This document shows, piece by piece, positions 27,430 to 36,479 of a stretch of 64,000 nt of DNA (position 1 is the first letter of the stretch; every line of letters starts with the position of its first letter). The notes under the pieces were generated by a model. The model did not search any database and was not told the origin of the DNA. It was given only the letters and a program-made list of their open reading frames with translations. The DNA comes from Bradyrhizobium manausense. Lineage in GTDB: Bacteria; Pseudomonadota; Alphaproteobacteria; Rhizobiales; Xanthobacteraceae. The stretch lies in assembly GCF_018130615.1 (NCBI RefSeq), contig NZ_JAFCKB010000006.1, forward strand, positions 310,001 to 374,000, written 5' to 3'. The position numbers were made by a program, and so were the translations under genes.

Positions 27430-27715
27430 CCGGAATAGTCGAACAAATTCAATATCTTACTGATTTGTCCGACTGCGGCCGGCAGCGCTTCTTGCGCAAA
27501 TCACGGCTCAGGCGTGGAGGGTTTCTACCCGCTCGGCTGGGGGCTGGCAAGCGCTGCGGTGCACCTGCCTTTTGCGATCCACATGAGGTGCCTCGGCCGT
27601 GGGATCGCCGGTTCCTGCTGTTCGCCCCGCCACCGCTCGCGACGGTTTGCCTCAGCCGGATATCGTCAAGGGCCCCGTGGATCGTCCTTGGACACACAAC
27701 CCGAGGAGATCCGTG

Positions 27716-28075
27716 ATGCCCTATATCGATGGTTTCGTGCTTGCCGTGGCGAAGGACAAGATCGAGCCTTACAAGGCGCTGGCGCGAACGGCTTGCGTGG
27801 TGTGGATGGAGCATGGCGCGCTCGACTATGTCGAATGCATCGGCGACGACGTTCCTCATGGCGTACTCACCTCGTTTCCGCGTGCGGTGATGGCCAACGA
27901 GGATGAGGTCGTGGTGTTCTCCTGGATCGTCTACCGCGATCGGGCGAGCCGCGATGCCGTCAACGCCAAGGTGATGGCCGATCCGAGGCTCAAGAGCTCC
28001 GACATGCCGTTCGACGGCAAGCGCATGATCTACGGCGGCTTCACGATGCTGCTGCGGGCGAGCGAGGTGGACTGA
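27716..28075 (+). CDS. DUF1428 family protein
   Basis: 119 residues matching the YbaA/DUF1428 pattern: MPYIDGFVLAVAKDKIEPYK, WMEHGALDYVECIGDDV, VVFSWIVYRDRASRDAVNAKVMADPR, MPFDGKRMIYGGFTML. The fold is a ferredoxin-like alpha/beta dimer related to the antibiotic-monooxygenase superfamily. Cellular role unknown. ATG 27716 has GAGGAG upstream. Its last 46 nt overlap the convergent TetR gene. Confidence 0.9.
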   Translation: MPYIDGFVLAVAKDKIEPYKALARTACVVWMEHGALDYVECIGDDVPHGVLTSFPRAVMANEDEVVVFSWIVYRDRASRDAVNAKVMADPRLKSSDMPFDGKRMIYGGFTMLLRASEVD

Positions 28076-28743
28076 CCAATCTCCGCCTGGAGCAACAGTG
28101 ACAGGCAGAAGGCAAGCCTCGTCTCCATCTCTTTCGACCGAAGCGACAGCGGGCCGGGATCGTTGAGGATCGCGTTCACCAGCGTGCCGAGCACGACTTG
28201 CAAGCCGAATGCGATGGCGCGGGTCTTGGCGGCTGTGCGCCCCTTGCCCATCGCGGGCAGCAGGAGAGGGGTGGCGTGCATCGTGGTCGCCTTGGCCAGA
28301 GCCTTGAACGGCGTCCATTTGTCCGGACGAGTGTCATCATGCTGCAGCGCTGCGCGCAGTACGCCCTCGTGGTGGCGCATCCAGGCGATGATGCCGCTGA
28401 CGAGGATGTGGCAGAACTGGTCAAGATTTGTCTCGGGTGAGGGGCGCCTGATCTCGCCCAGCCGTTGCTCGCCATCGCGCGCGGCCAGCGCCATCAGCGC
28501 GTTGAAATAGGCCTCCTTGCTCTCGAAGCGGCTGTAGAAGGCGCCGACGGTGACGCTCACTTCAGCGCAGAGCGTCTCGATCGAAAGCTCGGCGAGGCTG
28601 CGGGTGCGCAGCATGTCGGCGCCGGCGCGCAGCAGCGCCAGCGTCGTTTCGCGGCTGCGCTTTTGGCGAGACGGTGCGACGCCAGGCAGGTCGAAATCGC
28701 GAGAGCCGGGCTCCTCGGAAGATGGCCGCGTTCGTGCTTGCAT
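28030..28743 (-). CDS. TetR-family regulator, divergent from arylsulfatase
   Basis: 237 residues with an N-terminal tail, then a TetR HTH (LAELSIETLCAEVSVTVGAFYSRFESKEAYFNAL) and a helical ligand domain. The start ATG 28743 is 16 nt from an AT-rich palindrome in the promoter shared with the sulfatase gene, indicating autorepression and control of that gene. The 3' end runs 46 nt into the convergent DUF1428 gene. Confidence 0.88.
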   Translation of the reverse strand: MQARTRPSSEEPGSRDFDLPGVAPSRQKRSRETTLALLRAGADMLRTRSLAELSIETLCAEVSVTVGAFYSRFESKEAYFNALMALAARDGEQRLGEIRRPSPETNLDQFCHILVSGIIAWMRHHEGVLRAALQHDDTRPDKWTPFKALAKATTMHATPLLLPAMGKGRTAAKTRAIAFGLQVVLGTLVNAILNDPGPLSLRSKEMETRLAFCLSLLLQAEIGQSTSLARSSIVKPP

Positions 28744-28758
28744 CCGTCCTAAATCATA

Positions 28759-28778
28759 ATCATAATTCGGATTATAAT
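28759..28778. promoter_or_regulatory. Probable TetR operator (AT-rich palindrome)
   Basis: ATCATAAT-TCGG-ATTATAAT pairs at 7 of 8 positions per arm and is strikingly AT-rich against its GC-rich surroundings. It lies between the divergent TetR and arylsulfatase genes and overlaps the likely core promoters. Confidence 0.6.
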
Positions 28779-28832
28779 CTAAGACGGGACGAGCCGCGGG
28801 TCAACCGCACCGGCCGGGACAGGGAGCAATAC

Positions 28833-31121
28833 ATGAGCGCAGGCAGCGGCACGCCGTTCCGCGGCACCGTCGGCAGGACGGTTGCGGAGTCAAAACCCTG
28901 GTGGCCGGCGGCCGTGAAGCCGCCCGCGGGCGCGCCGAACATCCTCGTCGTGCTGTTCGACGACGTCGGCTTCTCCGATTTCGGCTGCTATGGCTCTGCG
29001 ATCAGGACGCCGACGATCGACCGGCTCGCCGCGGAGGGCCTGCGCTATTCCGGTTTCCACACCACCGCGATGTGCTCGACCACGCGCGCGGCGCTGCTGA
29101 CCGGGCGCAACCATCATTCGGTCGGCGTCGGGTGTCTCGCCAATTTCGATTCCGGTTATCCCGGTTATCGCGGCAAGATCGCGCGTGAAGCGGGCACACT
29201 CGCGGAAATGCTGCGCGTGCACGGCTATCGCAACTACATGGTCGGCAAATGGCACGTCACGCCACTGACCGAGAGCGGCGCCACCGGCCCGTTCGACGGC
29301 TGGCCGCTGGGGCGCGGTTTCGACCGCTTCTACGGCTTCCTCGACGCCGAGACCGACCAATATGCGCCCGAGCTCGTCTCTGACAACACGCACATCGATC
29401 CTCCCGGCACATGCGCCGATGGTTATCATCTGACCGAGGATCTGATCGACCAGGCGATCCGCTTCATCGGCGATCACCAGGCCGATCGGCCCGATATTCC
29501 CTGGCTGACCTGGGTCGCGCCGGGCGCCTGTCACGCGCCGCACCAGGCGCCGGCCGATATCATCAGAAGCTACGATGCCGAATTCGCGCACGGCTGGGAT
29601 GTCGAGCGTGAGCGGCGGCTGGCGCGTCAGAAGGCGATGGGGTTGGTGCCGCAGGAGACGCAGATGCCGGCGCGCAATGATGGCGTGAAGGCGTGGAACG
29701 ATCATTCGGCCGACGAGCGGCGCGTGTTCACCCGTCTGCAGGCGGCTTTTGCCGGCATGCTCGACCATTCCGACCGGCATCTTGCACGCCTCGTCTCGTT
29801 CCTGGAGGCGGCCGATATTCGCGACAACACGGTCATCATCGTCATGTCCGACAATGGTGCGAGCCAGGAAGGCGGCCCGCTTGGCTTCGTCAACGCGATG
29901 GGGCCATTTAATTTCAAGCCGGAGCCGATCGCAGAGAAGCTCGCCCGCATCGACGAAATTGGTGGGCCGGACACGCACAGCAATTTCCCGCATGGATGGG
30001 CCATGGCATCGAACACGCCGCTGCGGCGTTACAAGCAGAACACCCATGGCGGCGGCATCCGCGATCCCTTCGTCATCAACTGGCCGAGGCAGATTGCAGC
30101 CAAGGGTGAGCTGCGACACCAATTCGTGCACGCCTGCGACCTCACGCCGACGCTGCTGGAGTTGATCGGCATTGAGGCGCCGCGCGAGATCGCGGGCTGC
30201 AGGCAGATGCCGCTCGAGGGCGAAAGCTTCGCGCGCTCGATCGCGGACGCGACCGCACCCTCAAAGAGCTCGCCGCAATATTTCGAGATGTTCGGCCATC
30301 GCGGTCTGTGGCAGGGCGGCTGGAAGGCCGTCGCCTATCATCCGCCGGGCACGCCGTTCGAGAACGATAAATGGGAGCTGTTCCATCTCGACCGGGACTT
30401 CTCCGAGACCGACGATCTCGCGGCCAAGGAGCCGGAGCGGCTCGCGCGGATGATCGCGGCATGGTGGGGCGAGGCCGAGAAGCACAACGTGCTGCCGCTC
30501 GACGACCGGTTCGGGCCGCGCTTTGCCGAGAATGCGGCACGCTTTCACGGCGCACGGCATCATTTCGCCTTCCACGCCGGCATGGGCCATGTGCCGACCG
30601 ATGTTGCGCCCGACGTGCGCAGCCGCAGCTATACGATCGAGGCGCATGTCGAGATCGAGGAGGCGGGCGCGGGCGGCGTGCTGATCTCGCATGGCGACGC
30701 GACGTCGGGCTACAGCCTCTACATCAAAGATGGCCGCCTCGTGCACGACCTCAACATTGGCGGCAGCCACCAGATCGTGCGCTCCGACCGCAAGGTGCCC
30801 TCAGGTGCGCGGCGGCTCGGCGTCCATGTCGAACGTCTCGTGCGCAAGGAACCGCCCGCGAAGGGCTCACGCACCGGCGTCACGGATTACACGCTGCTGA
30901 TCGACGGGGAGGCGGCAGGCTCGCTCCAGACCCAGCTGGGCTTCCACACTCTGATCTCATGGTCCGGCCTCGACATCGGCCGCGATCGCGGCAGTCCGGT
31001 GTCGCACTACGAAGCGCCGTTTGAATTCGACGGGCGACTGCTTCGTGTCACCGTCACCATGCATGACGATCAGTCACTCGACGGCGAAGCCGTCGGCAAT
31101 GCACAGATGGCGCGGCAGTAA
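28833..31121 (+). CDS. Arylsulfatase (type I sulfatase family) with atypical CSTTR motif
   Basis: 762 residues from ATG 28833, which has AGGGAG upstream. The sulfatase domain opens with PNILVVLFDDVGFSDFGCYG (metal-binding Asp pair) and continues with TPTIDRLAAEGLRY, ALLTGRNHHSVG, MVGKWH and VIIVMSDNGAS. The C-terminal ~200 residues resemble a beta-sandwich accessory domain. The residue converted to formylglycine would be C81, in C-S-T-T-R. The usual motif is C-x-P/A-x-R, so the third position is unusual. No signal peptide is seen, so it is probably cytoplasmic, as in long bacterial arylsulfatases. A role in sulfate ester use or detoxification is inferred from family and from TetR control. Confidence 0.88.
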   Translation: MSAGSGTPFRGTVGRTVAESKPWWPAAVKPPAGAPNILVVLFDDVGFSDFGCYGSAIRTPTIDRLAAEGLRYSGFHTTAMCSTTRAALLTGRNHHSVGVGCLANFDSGYPGYRGKIAREAGTLAEMLRVHGYRNYMVGKWHVTPLTESGATGPFDGWPLGRGFDRFYGFLDAETDQYAPELVSDNTHIDPPGTCADGYHLTEDLIDQAIRFIGDHQADRPDIPWLTWVAPGACHAPHQAPADIIRSYDAEFAHGWDVERERRLARQKAMGLVPQETQMPARNDGVKAWNDHSADERRVFTRLQAAFAGMLDHSDRHLARLVSFLEAADIRDNTVIIVMSDNGASQEGGPLGFVNAMGPFNFKPEPIAEKLARIDEIGGPDTHSNFPHGWAMASNTPLRRYKQNTHGGGIRDPFVINWPRQIAAKGELRHQFVHACDLTPTLLELIGIEAPREIAGCRQMPLEGESFARSIADATAPSKSSPQYFEMFGHRGLWQGGWKAVAYHPPGTPFENDKWELFHLDRDFSETDDLAAKEPERLARMIAAWWGEAEKHNVLPLDDRFGPRFAENAARFHGARHHFAFHAGMGHVPTDVAPDVRSRSYTIEAHVEIEEAGAGGVLISHGDATSGYSLYIKDGRLVHDLNIGGSHQIVRSDRKVPSGARRLGVHVERLVRKEPPAKGSRTGVTDYTLLIDGEAAGSLQTQLGFHTLISWSGLDIGRDRGSPVSHYEAPFEFDGRLLRVTVTMHDDQSLDGEAVGNAQMARQ

Positions 31122-31146
31122 CGGAGCGAGCGACCGATGTCCGCCG

Positions 31147-31716
31147 CTACTTGATCTTGTCGTAGGCCGCCGCGAAATCATTCAGCGGCATCGGGATCGC
31201 GATCGTCTCCTTGGCCATGTTCTGGAAGGAGACCTTCAGCTGCTTGCCCGACTTCAGGCTCGCAAGCAGGTCCGGCGCAATCGGCGTCGAGGCGTAGCAG
31301 CCGCGGTTCTCGCAGGTCTGGATCTGGAGATCGACCGTCTTGCCCTCGTCGACCTGGAGTTTTGCGCCAACCGGCAGATTGAGGCCGAGCGGCAGTTGGA
31401 GCAACGCGACCGGCGTGCGGGTGTCGGGGGCGATGCGGATATTGATCAGCACGATGGTCTGGCCGGTCTTGGTCAGGACGGCGTTCTGCTCGATCGCGCA
31501 TTCGAGCGGGGCATCGCGGCTGGCGCTGGTGCAACGCGCAATCCAGCCGGGCTGCGCCGGGGCGCCTTCGGCCTGTGGCTGCGCGGGCGCGGGCGAGGGC
31601 TGTGCGGCCGGGGCAGGCGGCGCTGCGTTCTTCTTGGCGCCCTGCTGGGCATACGCGGTGCCCGTCGACAATAGGGCAACGGCGGCGAGAGCGGCAAGTC
31701 TGGATTGCATGGGCAT
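31147..31716 (-). CDS. Invasion-associated locus B (IalB) family protein
   Basis: 189 residues. A signal peptide (LAALAAVALLSTGTAYA) precedes a Pro/Ala/Gln-rich linker and an IalB domain, with W-x-x-R-C in GWIARCTSA, LECAIEQ, and a late cysteine pair TCENRGCYAS. IalB-like proteins are periplasmic and common in Rhizobiales. The name comes from Bartonella and does not by itself imply invasion. It converges with the arylsulfatase gene. Confidence 0.85.
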   Translation of the reverse strand: MPMQSRLAALAAVALLSTGTAYAQQGAKKNAAPPAPAAQPSPAPAQPQAEGAPAQPGWIARCTSASRDAPLECAIEQNAVLTKTGQTIVLINIRIAPDTRTPVALLQLPLGLNLPVGAKLQVDEGKTVDLQIQTCENRGCYASTPIAPDLLASLKSGKQLKVSFQNMAKETIAIPMPLNDFAAAYDKIK

Positions 31717-31779
31717 GGCGAGACCGCGTTGGCGTGAACCGGGGCCTCGCTGTAGCGTCGCGGAAGCCGCGGCGCAAGC

Positions 31780-34700
31780 TTACTCGGCGGCTTCCTTGAC
31801 GGTGCCGTGCTGCGACGCCTCGTGTCCTTCGTCGTCGGCCGAACGGCCCGAGAACAGGTTCGAGAACTTGTCGAGATAGAGATAGACCACAGGCGTGGTG
31901 AACAGCGTCAGCGCCTGGCTGACGATCAGGCCGCCCACCATGGCGTAACCCAGCGGCTGGCGGATTTCCGCGCCGGTGCCGTGGCCGAGCATCAGCGGCA
32001 CGCCGCCGAGCAGCGCTGCCATCGTTGTCATCATGATCGGTCGGAAGCGCAGCAGCGCGGCCTGGCGGATCGATTCCTCTGGCGTCTTTCCGTCGCGTTC
32101 GGCGGCGATGGCGAAGTCGACCATCATGATGCCGTTCTTCTTCACGATGCCGATCAGCAGAATAATTCCAATCAAGGCAATGAGGCTGAAGTCGAAGCCG
32201 GCCGCCATCAGGATCAGCAATGCGCCGACGCCGGCCGAGGGCAGGGTCGACAAAATCGTGATCGGGTGGATGTAGCTCTCATAGAGGATGCCGAGGATCA
32301 GATAGACCACGACCAGCGCCGCGAGGATCAGCAGCGGCACGGTGCCGAGCGACTGCTGGAACGCTTGCGCGGTGCCCTGGAAGCTCGAGTTCAGCGTCGC
32401 CGGCGCGCCGAGATCAGCCATCGCCTTCTGAACGGATTGGGTGGCCTGGCCGAGCGCCACGCCTTGAGCGAGGTTGAAGCTGATCGTGATCGCCGGGAAT
32501 TGGCCCTGGTGACTGATCGAGAGCGGGCGGACCGGATCGGTGGTCCAGGTCGCAAAGGTCGACAGCGGCACCTGGTCGCCGGTCAGGGGCGATTTCAGAT
32601 ACAGCTTGTTCAGCGAATCCAGGTTGCCCTGCATCTCCGGCAGGATTTCCAGGATCACGTGATAGCTGTTGAGCTGGGTGAAATACTGGGCAACCTGGCG
32701 CTGGCCGAACGCATCATAGAGCGTGTCGTCGATCAGCTGCGGCTGGATGCCATAGCGCGAGGCGGTGTCACGGTTGATCTTGAGCTGGACCGTGGTGCCC
32801 TGGGTCTGCTGGTCGGTCGCGACGTCGCGCAGCTCCGGCAGCGTCTGCATCTTGGCGAGAATCTTGGGCGCCCATTCGTTGAGCTCGCCGAGATCGGCGT
32901 CCTGCAGGGTGAACTCGAACTGCGTGCGCGTCGGGCGGCCGCCGAGCCGGACATCCTGCGCCGCCTGCATGTAGAGGCGGGCGCCCTCGACCTTGTCGAA
33001 CTGCGGACGGAGCCGTCCGATGATCTGCTGGGCCGAGGCCTCGCGCTGGTCGCGAGGCTTCAGCGTGATGAAAAGGTTGCCGTTGTTGCCGGCGCGGCCG
33101 CTGCCGCCGATCGACATGGCAACGCTGGCAACGTCAGGATCGGCCAGGATGATCTTGCCGAGTTGCTCCTGACGCCTGACCATTTCCTTGAAGGAAATAT
33201 CCTGCGAGGCTTCCGACGTTGCCGTGATCAGGCCGACGTCCTGCTGCGGGAAGAAGCCCTTCGGGATCAGGACGAAGAGATAGATCGACAGCGCGAGTGT
33301 CGCGAAGAAGATGAAGAGCGTCGTGCGTTTCCAGCTCAGCGCGTGGTCGAGCACATATTCGTAGCCGCGCAGCATCGCATCAAAGGCGCTCTCGCTCCAC
33401 TGGTAGAACTTGCCGTGGGTGACCTCGCCATGAGCGCGCAGGAAGCGCGAGGCCATCATCGGCGTCAAGGTCAGCGACACGAACATCGAGACGAAGATCG
33501 TCATGGCAAGAACGACCGCGAACTCGCGGAACAGGCGTCCGATAATGCCGCCCATCAGCAGCAGCGGGATGAGCACCGCGACCAGCGAGATACTGATGGA
33601 CACGATGGTGAAGCCGATTTCCTTTGACCCCCTGAAGGCGGCAGCGAGCGGCTTCTCGCCTTCCTCGATATAGCGCGTGATGTTCTCGAGCATCACGATG
33701 GCATCGTCGACGACGAAGCCGACCGCGATCGTGAGCGCCATCAGCGAGAGATTGTCGAGCGAATAGCCGAACACCCACATCAGCGCGCAGGCACCCAGCA
33801 GTGCCAGTGGAACCGTGACGGTGGGAATCACGGTCGCCCAGAAGCTGCGCAGGAAGACGAAGATCACCATGACCACGAGGGCGATGGTCAGGAGCAGCGT
33901 GAACTGCACGTCCTCGACCGCGGCGCGGATGGTCGTGGTGCGGTCGCTGATCACCTGGATCTTGATCGCGGGCGGGATCGCAGCCACCAGCCGGGGCAGG
34001 GTCGCCTTGATCCGGTCGACGGTTTCGATGACGTTGGCGCCCGGCTGCTTGAACACGACCAGGAACACGCCGCGCTTGCCGTTGGCCCAAGCCGCCTGCT
34101 TGGCATCCTCAGGACCGGTGACCGCCTGGCCGATGTCCTTGATCCGCAAGGGGCCGCCGTTGCGATAGGCGATGATGACGTCGTTCCAGTCCTTGGACTG
34201 GGTGAGCTGGTCGTTGGCGTAGATCGTGTAGGCGCGTCTGTCGCCGTCGATGTTGCCCTTGGGGCTATCGACGGTGGTGATGCCGATCGCGCTGCGGACG
34301 TCTTCCAACGACAAGCCCTTGGCGACGAGCTTGCCCGGGTCGACCTGGACGCGGACGGAAGGCTTCTGCTGACCGCCGATGAAGACCTGCGCCACGCCCG
34401 AGAGCTGGCTGATCTGCTGGGCGAGCTGGGCGTCGACCGCGTCGCTGACGCTGGTCAGGGGCAGCGTTTCCGAGGTCGCCGACAAAAGCAGGATCGGCGC
34501 GTCTGCGGGGTTGACCTTGCGGTAGGTCGGGGGAGAGGGCAGGTTCTTGGGCAACTGGCCGCTGGCGGCGTTGATCGCGCCCTGCACGTCGTTGGCGGCA
34601 CCGTCGATGCTGCGGTTGAGATCGAACTGGATTGTGATCGAGGCCGTGCCCAGATAGCTCGTCGAAGTCATCTGCGCGATGCCGGGAATCTGGGCGAATT

Positions 34701-34917
34701 GGCGCTCCAGCGGTTGCGCGACCGACGAGGCCATCGTTTCCGGGCTGCCGCCGGGCAGATTGGCCGTGATCTGGATGGTCGGGAAGTCCACCTGCGGCAG
34801 CGGCGCGACCGGCAGGAGGGGATAGGCGACGAGACCGACGAAGAGAATGCCGGCCATCAGCAGCGATGTGCCGATGGGATAACGGATGAAAGGTGCCGAA
34901 ATCCCGCCTTCGGTCAT
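31780..34917 (-). CDS. RND efflux permease (MdtB/MdtC-like)
   Basis: 1045 residues. The N-terminus is ISAPFIRYPIGTSLLMAGILFVGLVAYPLLPVAPLPQVDFPTI-type as in MdtB/MuxB pumps. It has twelve membrane helices and the helix-4 Asp pair in VGFVVDDAIVMLENITR. The start overlaps the adaptor stop (ATGA), so the two are coupled. Only one permease gene is present, whereas MdtABC systems usually have two, and there is no outer-membrane channel gene. Likely role is export of bile-salt-like, flavonoid or other amphiphilic compounds. The substrate is not determinable. Confidence 0.94.
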   Translation of the reverse strand: MTEGGISAPFIRYPIGTSLLMAGILFVGLVAYPLLPVAPLPQVDFPTIQITANLPGGSPETMASSVAQPLERQFAQIPGIAQMTSTSYLGTASITIQFDLNRSIDGAANDVQGAINAASGQLPKNLPSPPTYRKVNPADAPILLLSATSETLPLTSVSDAVDAQLAQQISQLSGVAQVFIGGQQKPSVRVQVDPGKLVAKGLSLEDVRSAIGITTVDSPKGNIDGDRRAYTIYANDQLTQSKDWNDVIIAYRNGGPLRIKDIGQAVTGPEDAKQAAWANGKRGVFLVVFKQPGANVIETVDRIKATLPRLVAAIPPAIKIQVISDRTTTIRAAVEDVQFTLLLTIALVVMVIFVFLRSFWATVIPTVTVPLALLGACALMWVFGYSLDNLSLMALTIAVGFVVDDAIVMLENITRYIEEGEKPLAAAFRGSKEIGFTIVSISISLVAVLIPLLLMGGIIGRLFREFAVVLAMTIFVSMFVSLTLTPMMASRFLRAHGEVTHGKFYQWSESAFDAMLRGYEYVLDHALSWKRTTLFIFFATLALSIYLFVLIPKGFFPQQDVGLITATSEASQDISFKEMVRRQEQLGKIILADPDVASVAMSIGGSGRAGNNGNLFITLKPRDQREASAQQIIGRLRPQFDKVEGARLYMQAAQDVRLGGRPTRTQFEFTLQDADLGELNEWAPKILAKMQTLPELRDVATDQQTQGTTVQLKINRDTASRYGIQPQLIDDTLYDAFGQRQVAQYFTQLNSYHVILEILPEMQGNLDSLNKLYLKSPLTGDQVPLSTFATWTTDPVRPLSISHQGQFPAITISFNLAQGVALGQATQSVQKAMADLGAPATLNSSFQGTAQAFQQSLGTVPLLILAALVVVYLILGILYESYIHPITILSTLPSAGVGALLILMAAGFDFSLIALIGIILLIGIVKKNGIMMVDFAIAAERDGKTPEESIRQAALLRFRPIMMTTMAALLGGVPLMLGHGTGAEIRQPLGYAMVGGLIVSQALTLFTTPVVYLYLDKFSNLFSGRSADDEGHEASQHGTVKEAAE

Positions 34918-36089
34918 TCTTGCTGAACCTTGTTTTTCTGGACCGGATCCGAACTCGCGACAGTCGTCGAGACGAGACTGCCGGGCTGCACCTTGTACTG
35001 ACCGCCAGTGATGACTTGCTGACCGGGGTTTACTCCTTCATCGACGACCGAACGTCCGTCGATGGAATAACTGACCTTGATCTTGTGAACTTCGGCCTTG
35101 TTGTCCGGGCTGACGGTATAGGCGTAGAGGCCGTTGGTCGAATGCTGGACCGCGTCATCGGGGACGATGGTCGCATCCTTCAAAGTCCGCACCAGAAGGC
35201 GTGTCGACACCGATTGTCCCGGCCACAGCGTGTGTTCCTTGTTGTCGAACACCGCCTTGAGCCGAATAGTCCCGCTGGTCGTATCGACCTGATTGTTGAT
35301 CACCGCGAGCTTGCCTTCGGCCAGCGTCTTCTTGCCGTCGGTGGTGAATGCGATCACCTTGAGCTCACCCGACTTCTGGCCCTCGCTGATATAAGGCAGC
35401 TGGTCTTCCGGCGCGGTGAAGATCACCGTGATCGGCTCGACCTGCGCGATGCTGACGATGCCGGTCTGGGTCGAAGCGTTGACGATGTTGCCGATGTCGA
35501 CCTGACGCAGGCCGGCGACACCGGTGATCGGCGACTTGACCTGGGTGTAGTCGAGCTGGGTCTGGGCGTTGGCGATCGCGGCTTCGTCGGCGGCGATCTG
35601 GGCGGTGAGCTGGGCAACCGTGGAGCGTTGCGTGTCGGTCTGCTGCCGCGTCGCGAATTCACCGAGCTTGGTGTAGCGCTGAAGATCGAGATTGGCGTTG
35701 GCGAGATTAGCCTCGTCCTGCGCCTTCTTGGCCTTGGCCTGATCGAGGGCGGCCTGGAACGGGCGCGGGTCGACCTCGACCAGGAGATCGCCCTGTTTGA
35801 CCATTTGGCCTTCGGTGAAGGCGATCTTGTCGATCTGGCCGTCCACCCGGGTCCGGACTTGTACGGTGTTGAAGCCCTGCACGGTGCCGAGGCCGGTGAG
35901 ATAGACCGGGAAGTCGGCCTTTTGGACCGGCGAGATGCTGACGGGCACGGCGGCAACCCGCGGCGCGCCCTTCTGCGCCGTCTGAGCTTTCCCCGCCTCA
36001 GACGCCGAGAAGCGCTGCCAGCCATAATAGCCGCCACCGGCCACAGCTGCGATGATCACAATCCACAGGATCGGCCGTGACTTTTTCAT
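34914..36089 (-). CDS. RND efflux periplasmic adaptor (MdtA-like)
   Basis: 391 residues from ATG 36089 (MKKSRPILWIVIIAAVAGGGYYGWQ), a single N-terminal anchor. An upstream TTG at 36122 is less likely. The barrel-sandwich motifs VQVRTRVDGQIDKIAFTEGQ and LLVEVDPRPFQ are followed by a coiled-coil hairpin and LDYTQVKSPITGVAGLRQVDIGN, then barrel and membrane-proximal domains. It joins the MdtB/C-like permease to an outer-membrane channel. The promoter on this strand may be TTTACA with TTATAC at 17-bp spacing near 36160-36190. Confidence 0.92.
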   Translation of the reverse strand: MKKSRPILWIVIIAAVAGGGYYGWQRFSASEAGKAQTAQKGAPRVAAVPVSISPVQKADFPVYLTGLGTVQGFNTVQVRTRVDGQIDKIAFTEGQMVKQGDLLVEVDPRPFQAALDQAKAKKAQDEANLANANLDLQRYTKLGEFATRQQTDTQRSTVAQLTAQIAADEAAIANAQTQLDYTQVKSPITGVAGLRQVDIGNIVNASTQTGIVSIAQVEPITVIFTAPEDQLPYISEGQKSGELKVIAFTTDGKKTLAEGKLAVINNQVDTTSGTIRLKAVFDNKEHTLWPGQSVSTRLLVRTLKDATIVPDDAVQHSTNGLYAYTVSPDNKAEVHKIKVSYSIDGRSVVDEGVNPGQQVITGGQYKVQPGSLVSTTVASSDPVQKNKVQQE

Positions 36090-36122
36090 ATGGGAGCGTA
36101 TCGGCTTGTATGCCCAAAACAA

Positions 36123-36479
36123 CGAATTGTGGGGCTATCAAAGGGTTCCAGTACGGCTTGTATAATACACGCCAAGTTCCAGTGTAAACAGCACTATCAG
36201 TTGAGAATCCTAAACAATTGGAAAGCTTTGCACCCCGTAGGCAAACGGGTGACGCTGCGGTGTGCAGTGCTGCATTTTCCTATTCCGTACGAGGAGCGTG
36301 CAAGAGATAGACAATGCTCGCGGACGGCGTGGATGAGGCCGCGCGAGGCGAGAGCGGCGCGGTGCCGCGAGGCGAGCCGGGGGCCTTTGCGAGAACGGTT
36401 CTAAACTGACCGGGCGGCGTTTCGGTTGTCAGCAAAATCAGCGTCGTCCATATCAGCGCCGCCACAATGGGAGTGCTGA
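36123..36479. other. Intergenic region between efflux and iron genes
   Basis: 357 nt without a convincing gene. The left part carries direct repeats GTTCCAGT at 36145-36152 and 36176-36183, exactly 31 bp (about three helical turns) apart, around TATAAT/TTATAC-like promoter bases. This suggests the control region of the minus-strand efflux operon. The right part is GC-rich and ends in an ICE-like palindrome at 36391-36405 facing the small gene and siderophore receptors. Confidence 0.5.
36391..36405 (-). promoter_or_regulatory. ICE/Irr-like operator
   Basis: On the minus strand this reads TTTAGAACCGTTCTC, and its core AGAAC-G-GTTCT (36392-36402) is perfectly palindromic. As I recall it, the iron control element bound by Irr in Bradyrhizobium is of the type TTTAGAA-N3-TTCTAAA. 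The site sits 75 nt before the small gene that leads into the siderophore receptors. Confidence 0.5.

Noticed and set aside
27201-27452. 83-codon minus-strand frame over the tRNA gene
   Set aside because: It reads through the tRNA cloverleaf and has no domain or ribosome site; the tRNA explains the sequence.
31807-33627. 606-codon open frame opposite the second RND permease
   Set aside because: Same shadow composition (runs of Arg, Gln, Asp and His), no domain, and it lies inside the MdtB/C-like gene.
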